NCBI RefSeq assembly: GCF_000348785.1
Contig: NC_020520.1
Coordinates: 992,001 to 1,056,000 of the forward strand
Direction of reading: 5' to 3'
Source of the DNA: Ilumatobacter coccineus YM16-304
Lineage (GTDB): Bacteria > Actinomycetota > Acidimicrobiia > Acidimicrobiales > Ilumatobacteraceae
Length of the DNA stretch: 64,000 nt
Positions 58,396-64,000 of the stretch are shown in pieces. The notes under the pieces were generated by a model. That model did no database searches and had not been told where the DNA came from. It was given only the letters and a program-made list of their open reading frames with translations. A program made the translations under genes and the position numbers. How positions within the stretch are numbered: the first letter of the stretch is position 1; each line of letters opens with the position of its first letter.

Positions 58396-61300
58396 GTGCT
58401 CGAGGCATTTTCGCCGGCCGTGCGTGCTTGGTTCGCGTCGTCGTTTCCGTCGCCCACTCCCGCGCAGGTCAAGGGCTGGCCGCACATCGCCAACGGCGAA
58501 CACACGCTCATCTGCGCACCCACCGGGTCGGGCAAGACGCTCACGTCGTTCCTCGCCTCGATCGACCGGCTCACGACCACGCCGCGGCCCGAGGAGCGGT
58601 CGCACCGCACCCGCGTGCTCTACATCTCGCCGTTGCGCGCGCTGGCCTTCGACATCGAGAAGAACCTGCGCGCACCGCTCAAAGGCATCGAGTTGGCGGC
58701 CGAACGACTGGGCGAACCGTTCGTGGCTCCCGAGGTCGGCATGCGCACCGGCGACACGCCGTCGAACGACCGACAGAAGCTGGTTCGGCGCCCGCCCGAC
58801 CTGCTGATCACCACGCCCGAGTCGTTGTATCTCATGCTCACGTCGAAGGCCCGCGAAACGCTCGTGGGCGTCGAGACGGTGATCATCGACGAGATCCACG
58901 CCATGGCCACCACCAAGCGCGGGGCGCATCTGGCGCTCACGCTCGAACGGCTCGACGAGGTGACCGAGAAGCCGCCGCAGCGCATCGGGCTGTCGGCAAC
59001 CCAGCGGCCGTTGGAAGAGATCGCCGAGTTCCTCGGTGGCTACGAGACCCCCGGCCACGATGGGCAACCCGGCACGCTCCGTCCGGTCACCATCATCGAC
59101 GCGGGCATTCGCAAAGACATGGAGATCGAGGTCGTCATCCCGATCGAAGACATGTCGACGCTCGGCCAGGTCAAGACCGAACTGGTCTCCGGCCCGGCGA
59201 CCGCAGCGCTCACCGAGCGGCGCACGTCGATCTGGCCGAGCATCTACCCCGAGATCCTCACGCGCATCCTGGCCAACCGGTCGACGATCATCTTCTGCAA
59301 CGCCCGTCGCTCGGCCGAGCGACTCGCGGCGAAACTGAACGAGTTGGCCGTCGAAGAAGGTGTGCCGGGCATCGTCGACCCCGAGACGGGGGCGATGGTC
59401 GAGGAGTTGGTCAAAGCGCACCACGGGTCGCTCGCTCGCGAACAGCGCGTGGTGATCGAAGACCAACTCAAGCGCGGCGAACTCCGAGCGATCGTGGCGA
59501 CGTCGTCGCTCGAACTCGGCATCGACATGGGCGCGGTCGACCTCGTCATCCAGGTCGAGTCGCCCGGCGCGGTCAGCCGAGGCATGCAGCGTGTCGGCCG
59601 CGCCGGCCACCAGGTCGGTGAGCCGTCGCGTGGATCGATCTTCCCGAAGCACCGCGGCGACCTGCTCGAAGCGGCGGTCGTCACCCGGCGGATGATCGAT
59701 GGTCAGATCGAATCGAGCCGGTTCCTCCGCAACCCGCTCGACGTCCTGGCGCAGCAGATCGTGGCGCACGTGGCGGCGGTCGAGGAGTGCTCGGTCGACG
59801 AGGTCACGTCGCTCGTCCGACGCTGCGCGAACTTCGCCGAGATCTCCGACGAGCTGCTCAACAACGTGCTCGATCTGCTGGCGGGCCGGTACCCGAGCGA
59901 GGAGTTCTCCGAGCTGCGGCCGCGCATCGTCTGGGATCGCGTCAACAACACGCTTCGTGCTCGCGACGGGTCGAAGCGGCTCGCCGTCACGTCGGGCGGG
60001 ACGATTCCCGACCGTGGGTTGTTCGGCGTGTTCCTGCCCGACGGAACTCGCGTCGGCGAGCTCGACGAGGAGATGGTGTACGAGTCGCGGCCGGGTGAGA
60101 CCTTCGTGCTCGGGGCGTCGACGTGGCGCATCGAAGACATCACCTTCCAGCGCGTCACCGTGTCGCCGGCCCCGGGCCAGCCCGGCAAGATGCCGTTCTG
60201 GCACGGCGACCGTCCGGGTCGCCCGCTCGAACTGGGGCGAGCCCTCGGCGCCTTCATCCGCGAGATCCGCGACCTCGGTGTCGGACACGCCGTCGACGAC
60301 GAAACGGGTGTCGCCGATGGTCCGCATCCGGGCGTCGCCCGACTGATGGAGCACTACTCGCTCGACGCGTTCGCGGCGCACAATCTGGTGCAGTATCTCG
60401 ACGAGCAGGTCGAGGCGACCGGGGCGGTTCCCGACGACAAGACGATCGTCGTCGAGCGGTTCCAGGACGAGATCGGCGACTGGCGCATCTGTCTGCTCAG
60501 CCCGTTTGGCACGCCGGTGCACGCGCCGTGGGCGATGGCGATCGAGCGGCAGCTCATGGATCGCTTCGACATTCCGGTCGAGACGATGTGGGGCGACGAT
60601 GGCATCGTCATCCGGCTGCCCGAGTCGGCCGACGAACTGCCGGTCGAGTCGCTGCTGATCGACCCGGAAGACATCGACGAACTCGTGGTGTCGACGCTGC
60701 CGCAGACCGCTCTGTTCTCCGCTCGGTTCCGCGAGTGTGCCGGCCGCGCCCTGCTGTTGCCGAGGCGGCGACCCGATCGGCGAACGCCGCTCTGGCAGCA
60801 GCGCCAGCGCGCGGCCGACCTGCTCGCCGTGGCATCGAAGTTCCCGACGTTCCCGATCCTGCTCGAAGCATCCCGCGAGTGTCTGCAAGACGTGTTCGAC
60901 GTGCCGGCGCTGCGCGAGGTGCTCGGGCTGTTGCGGTCGCGGGCGATTCGCGTGGTCACCGTCGACACGGGCAAGGCGAGCCCGATGGCGTCGAGTCTGT
61001 TGTTCAACTGGATCGCCGCCTACATGTACGAAGGCGACGCCCCGCTCGCCGAGCGTCGGGCGGCCGCACTGGCGCTCGACCGTGACCTGTTGCGCGATCT
61101 GCTCGGCGCCGAGGAGTTGCGTGACCTGCTCGATCCCGACGTGCTCGCCGACGTCGAGCTCGAACTGCAGTGCCTCACCGGGTACCGACGTGCCCGCTCG
61201 GCCGACGAACTGCACGACGTGCTGCGCAAGGTCGGCGACCTCACCACCGCCGAGATCGACCTGCGATGCGTCGACGACGAGGTCGATGCCGCCGCAGCGC

Positions 61301-62976
61301 TGCGACAACTCCTCGACGAGAAGCGGGCCATCGAGATCGGGGTCGGTGGCGAAGTCCGCTACATCGCGGCCGAAGACGCCGCCCGCTATCGCGACGCGCT
61401 CGGCTGTGCGATTCCGGTCGGGCTGCCGATGGCGTTCACCGACCCGGTCGCTCGCCCGCTCGAAGAACTCGTCGGTCGCTACGCCCGAACGCACGGCCCC
61501 TTCCTCGCTGCCGACGTCGCCCGCCGGTTCGACGCTCCGACCGAGCGGATCGCCGGAGCACTGGCCGCCCTCGAAGGGGAGGAGCGGCTCGTCATCGGCG
61601 AATTCCGCCCCGAAGGCGTGTCTCGCGAGTTCTGCGAGGTCGACGTGCTCCGCCAGTTGCGCCGACGCTCACTCGCGTCGCTGCGCAAGGAGGTCGAGCC
61701 GGTCGAGCAGGAGGCGCTCGCACGGTTCCTGCCGGCGTGGCACAACATCCCGGCGCAGCGCCGCGGCATCGAAGCGTTGGTCGAAGCGCTCGGCGTGTTG
61801 TCGGGCGCGGCATTGGTCGCCTCGACGATCGAGTCCGACGTCTTGCCGTCGCGAGTGGCGGCGTACCGGCCGTCGATGCTCGACGAGTTGTGCACCGCCG
61901 GTGAGGTCATCTGGATCGGTGCGGGCGCGGTCGGGGCGAAAGACGGTCGAGTTCGGCTCACCTTCGCCGATCAACTCCCGATGCTCGCTCCAGGTTGGGA
62001 AGATCGAGAGCGCCCGGACGGCGCGCTGCACGACGCCATCCGCGAGCTGCTCGCCGAGCGCGGCGCCAGCTTCTGGAACCAGTTGCGGTCGGCCGCGCCC
62101 GGTTCGACCGACGACGAGTTGCTCGCCGCGCTCTGGGACCTCGTGTGGGCCGGCGAGGTCACCAACGACTCGCTCGCTCCGCTGCGCGCCGTGGTGGCCG
62201 GCGCCAAGGTCAAGTCGGGTGGCTCGACGACGCGGAAGTCGAGGGCGGGTGTGCGCCCACGTCCCGGTCGGCTCAACCGCATCGGACCGCCCGCCGGTCA
62301 GGGCCGCTGGAGCCTCGTCGCTCCGCTGCTCGAACCGGCACCGCACCCGACCGAGGCGGCGCACGCGCAAGCGCTGCAACTCATCGAGCGCTACGGCGTG
62401 GTCACGCGTGAAGGTGTGCTCGCCGAAGGCATCGCCGGTGGATTCACCAACGTGTACGGCGTGCTCAAGGTGCTCGAAGAACGCGGGCAGGTTCGCCGCG
62501 GCTACTTCGTCGACGGGTTGGGTGCTGCCCAGTTCGCGATCCCGGGCGCGGTCGATCGGCTGCGCTCGGCCCGCGACACGCCCGACCCGATCTTCCATCC
62601 CGACGATCAGCCCGACCCGATCGTCCTGGCGTCGACCGACCCGGCCAACCCGTACGGCGGCACGCTCCCGTGGCCGACCACCACCGGGCGTCCGGCCCGG
62701 AGCGCGTCGTCGCTCGTCGTGTTGCGCGCCGGAAAGCTGCTGGCGTGGTTCGATCGTCGAGCGCATCACCTCGTCACGTTCCCCGACACGCTGATCGACA
62801 CGTCGTGGGCGACGGCGCTGATGGGCCTCGTTCGAGACGGACGCGCCAAGTCGATCGAGATCCGCAAGGTCGACGGTGAGCCGCTCACCGGCGCCGACGC
62901 ACCGGAAGGGTTCGTGGAGTTGCTGCGCACCGCCGGGTTCGCCGACGGCTACCGCGGCATGACCCACCGCTCGTAG
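58396..62976 (+). CDS. lhr: Lhr-type ATP-dependent helicase
   Basis: Lhr is a large 3'-5' DNA helicase linked to repair. The 1526-residue protein has the SF2 core with CAPTGSGKT (Walker A, about 40-48), DEIHAMATTKRGAHLALTLER around the DEIH box, IGLSATQRPLEEIAEFL, then IIFCNARRSAERLA, LELGIDMGAVDLVIQVESPG and the QRVGRAGHQVG motif VI. The long C-terminal part, with winged-helix and Lhr-core domains, is present, so this is the full-size form. Start is GTG 58396. The gene is followed closely by an acyltransferase. Confidence 0.93.
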   Translation: MLEAFSPAVRAWFASSFPSPTPAQVKGWPHIANGEHTLICAPTGSGKTLTSFLASIDRLTTTPRPEERSHRTRVLYISPLRALAFDIEKNLRAPLKGIELAAERLGEPFVAPEVGMRTGDTPSNDRQKLVRRPPDLLITTPESLYLMLTSKARETLVGVETVIIDEIHAMATTKRGAHLALTLERLDEVTEKPPQRIGLSATQRPLEEIAEFLGGYETPGHDGQPGTLRPVTIIDAGIRKDMEIEVVIPIEDMSTLGQVKTELVSGPATAALTERRTSIWPSIYPEILTRILANRSTIIFCNARRSAERLAAKLNELAVEEGVPGIVDPETGAMVEELVKAHHGSLAREQRVVIEDQLKRGELRAIVATSSLELGIDMGAVDLVIQVESPGAVSRGMQRVGRAGHQVGEPSRGSIFPKHRGDLLEAAVVTRRMIDGQIESSRFLRNPLDVLAQQIVAHVAAVEECSVDEVTSLVRRCANFAEISDELLNNVLDLLAGRYPSEEFSELRPRIVWDRVNNTLRARDGSKRLAVTSGGTIPDRGLFGVFLPDGTRVGELDEEMVYESRPGETFVLGASTWRIEDITFQRVTVSPAPGQPGKMPFWHGDRPGRPLELGRALGAFIREIRDLGVGHAVDDETGVADGPHPGVARLMEHYSLDAFAAHNLVQYLDEQVEATGAVPDDKTIVVERFQDEIGDWRICLLSPFGTPVHAPWAMAIERQLMDRFDIPVETMWGDDGIVIRLPESADELPVESLLIDPEDIDELVVSTLPQTALFSARFRECAGRALLLPRRRPDRRTPLWQQRQRAADLLAVASKFPTFPILLEASRECLQDVFDVPALREVLGLLRSRAIRVVTVDTGKASPMASSLLFNWIAAYMYEGDAPLAERRAAALALDRDLLRDLLGAEELRDLLDPDVLADVELELQCLTGYRRARSADELHDVLRKVGDLTTAEIDLRCVDDEVDAAAALRQLLDEKRAIEIGVGGEVRYIAAEDAARYRDALGCAIPVGLPMAFTDPVARPLEELVGRYARTHGPFLAADVARRFDAPTERIAGALAALEGEERLVIGEFRPEGVSREFCEVDVLRQLRRRSLASLRKEVEPVEQEALARFLPAWHNIPAQRRGIEALVEALGVLSGAALVASTIESDVLPSRVAAYRPSMLDELCTAGEVIWIGAGAVGAKDGRVRLTFADQLPMLAPGWEDRERPDGALHDAIRELLAERGASFWNQLRSAAPGSTDDELLAALWDLVWAGEVTNDSLAPLRAVVAGAKVKSGGSTTRKSRAGVRPRPGRLNRIGPPAGQGRWSLVAPLLEPAPHPTEAAHAQALQLIERYGVVTREGVLAEGIAGGFTNVYGVLKVLEERGQVRRGYFVDGLGAAQFAIPGAVDRLRSARDTPDPIFHPDDQPDPIVLASTDPANPYGGTLPWPTTTGRPARSASSLVVLRAGKLLAWFDRRAHHLVTFPDTLIDTSWATALMGLVRDGRAKSIEIRKVDGEPLTGADAPEGFVELLRTAGFADGYRGMTHRS

Positions 62977-62999
62977 CAGCACTAGGTTCGCAGGTCGCT

Positions 63000-64000
63000 G
63001 TGCTGTTCAACCCGCTTCGCAACGACACACCGCGTGTCACCGCCCGCACGATCGAGTTCCTCAATCTGCTGCGCGGCGTGGCCGTACTCCTCGTCGTGTA
63101 CGACCACCTCGGCGCGATCTGGCCCGAGTCCAACGGGCGGTCATGGGTCGCCAATCGGGTGATCCGGCGTTGGGTGAGCGAACCGCTCGGCATCATCCAG
63201 GACTTCGGCTTCTTCGGTGTGGCCGTGTTCTTCCTCATCTCGGGCTTCGTCATCACGCACGTCGCGCAACGCGAGACGCGTCTCCAGTTCGCCGTCAAAC
63301 GAGTGCTCCGGATCTATCCGCCGCTGATCGTGTCGATCCTGTTGATCATCGCGATCGCCTTCATCCAGGGCACGCAGCGTCTCTCGATCGGCGAGTACGC
63401 CCAGACGATGACGCTTGCCAACTACTTCCGTGTCCCCACGTTCGTCGCCAACGCCGTGGCGTGGACGCTCGTGATCGAGATGTTGTTCTACATCGGCGTG
63501 TTCATCACGCTGCCGCTGCTCAAGCGGTGGCCGCTCGTCGCGAACGGCTGCCTGCTTGGTGCGTGCGCACTGATCATCCTCACGGCCCGGTCGTTCGGCG
63601 CGAGCTACTTCCTGTTCGCCGCTGCGGTCGCCTATGTGCCATACCTGCTGCTCGGCCAACTCGTGTACCTGCGGTGGACGCGGCGCATCACCACCGTCGA
63701 CTACGCGGTGTTCACGCTCGCGACCTATCTCGTCGTCGTGTTCGGCATCCGGCGGATCCACACGGCGTTCTCGCCGGCCGACAACAGCTACATGATCAGC
63801 GTCGGATTCGCGTTCGCGCTGTTCGTCGTGGCGCTCCTGTTCGAGGAGTCGATTCGCGTGCCGGCAGCGATCGCTCGAACCTCCGAGATCAGCTACTCGC
63901 TGTATCTCGTGCACGGCGTGATCGGCTTCTACGTGCTCGACGTCCTGGTGGGCCGAGTGCCGTTCACGGCGGCGATCGTCGTCGCCTTCGCGGTTGCCTA
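63000..64000 (+). CDS. acyltransferase 3 family membrane protein (partial, runs off the window)
   Basis: An open frame starts with GTG at 63000 and continues to the window end without a stop (at least 333 codons). Motifs of the acyltransferase-3 family are visible: FLNLLRGVAVLLVVYDHL (R-x8-10-H-type first helix), FFGVAVFFLISGFVITH and RVLRIYPP, plus several further spans including EISYSLYLVHG. Such proteins transfer acyl groups to cell-surface glycans. A TAGGTT box lies 11 nt before the GTG. The C-terminus is missing. Confidence 0.85.
   Translation, partial: MLFNPLRNDTPRVTARTIEFLNLLRGVAVLLVVYDHLGAIWPESNGRSWVANRVIRRWVSEPLGIIQDFGFFGVAVFFLISGFVITHVAQRETRLQFAVKRVLRIYPPLIVSILLIIAIAFIQGTQRLSIGEYAQTMTLANYFRVPTFVANAVAWTLVIEMLFYIGVFITLPLLKRWPLVANGCLLGACALIILTARSFGASYFLFAAAVAYVPYLLLGQLVYLRWTRRITTVDYAVFTLATYLVVVFGIRRIHTAFSPADNSYMISVGFAFALFVVALLFEESIRVPAAIARTSEISYSLYLVHGVIGFYVLDVLVGRVPFTAAIVVAFAVA

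Noticed and set aside
57577-61494. A 1305-codon open frame on the minus strand antisense to lhr
   Set aside because: In a GC-rich genome the antisense frame of a long gene often lacks stops. Its composition is Arg/Asp/Gly-rich with no recognisable motif, whereas the plus strand encodes an intact Lhr.

Overview
The window is a dense, GC-rich chromosomal segment of an actinobacterium. The order tsaE-tsaB-rimI-tsaD, a DUF222/HNH endonuclease, a HelD-type helicase, a class E-like sortase, abundant Thr-rich anchored proteins and frequent leaderless start sites suggest the class Acidimicrobiia (Ilumatobacter-like). That placement is an inference from gene content; no rRNA or other phylogenetic marker was seen. 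About 57 intact protein genes are supported. No complete tRNA, rRNA or CRISPR array was found.

Left part (1-16.6 kb) is mostly housekeeping. It starts with the tail of alanine racemase, then the overlapping t6A-tRNA/acetyltransferase operon, a membrane fasciclin protein, dusB-maf, an anchored epimerase-like protein, moaE, mreB and an RNB ribonuclease. A minus-strand tesB/sugar-dehydrogenase pair, a nitroreductase, a methyltransferase and a DUF222/HNH nuclease follow.

The region 16.6-21.4 kb is accessory. It has a helix-turn-helix gene whose overlapping partner is reduced to 23 codons, and then about 3.9 kb between two tRNA-Gly(UCC)-like fragments. That interval holds DUF3892, DUF5677 and Abi_C (abortive infection) genes and a decayed integrase. 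I read it as a degenerate integrative element with defence-like cargo.

The region 21.4-36 kb holds a lipoprotein, an MFS transporter, plsC, a GNAT protein, an ECF sigma factor with a large anchored partner, and a glycosyltransferase/methyltransferase/toroid operon. It also carries a REP-associated tyrosine transposase (RAYT) flanked by 39-nt palindromes; two more palindromes of the same design lie at 49.5 kb. Next to the RAYT is an unusual 653-residue protein that joins an ECF sigma factor, a zinc-finger-like motif, one membrane span, a Thr-rich stalk and an exported domain.

The right part (36-64 kb) holds a minus-strand run hemE-hemY-sortase-lnt, a divergent helD-like gene, a second HTH/nucleotidyltransferase pair with an inverted-repeat operator, a DtxR/MntR-type regulator divergent from an LCP cell-wall ligase, a restriction-type helicase, an ABC-F protein with a candidate leader-peptide attenuator, an anchored HD-GYP protein with a poly-Asp and beta-rich tail, another ECF sigma/anchored partner module, a large Lhr helicase, and a truncated acyltransferase-3 gene at the edge. 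Nine start codons follow a TANNNT box by only 6-7 nt, the signature of leaderless mRNAs in actinobacteria.
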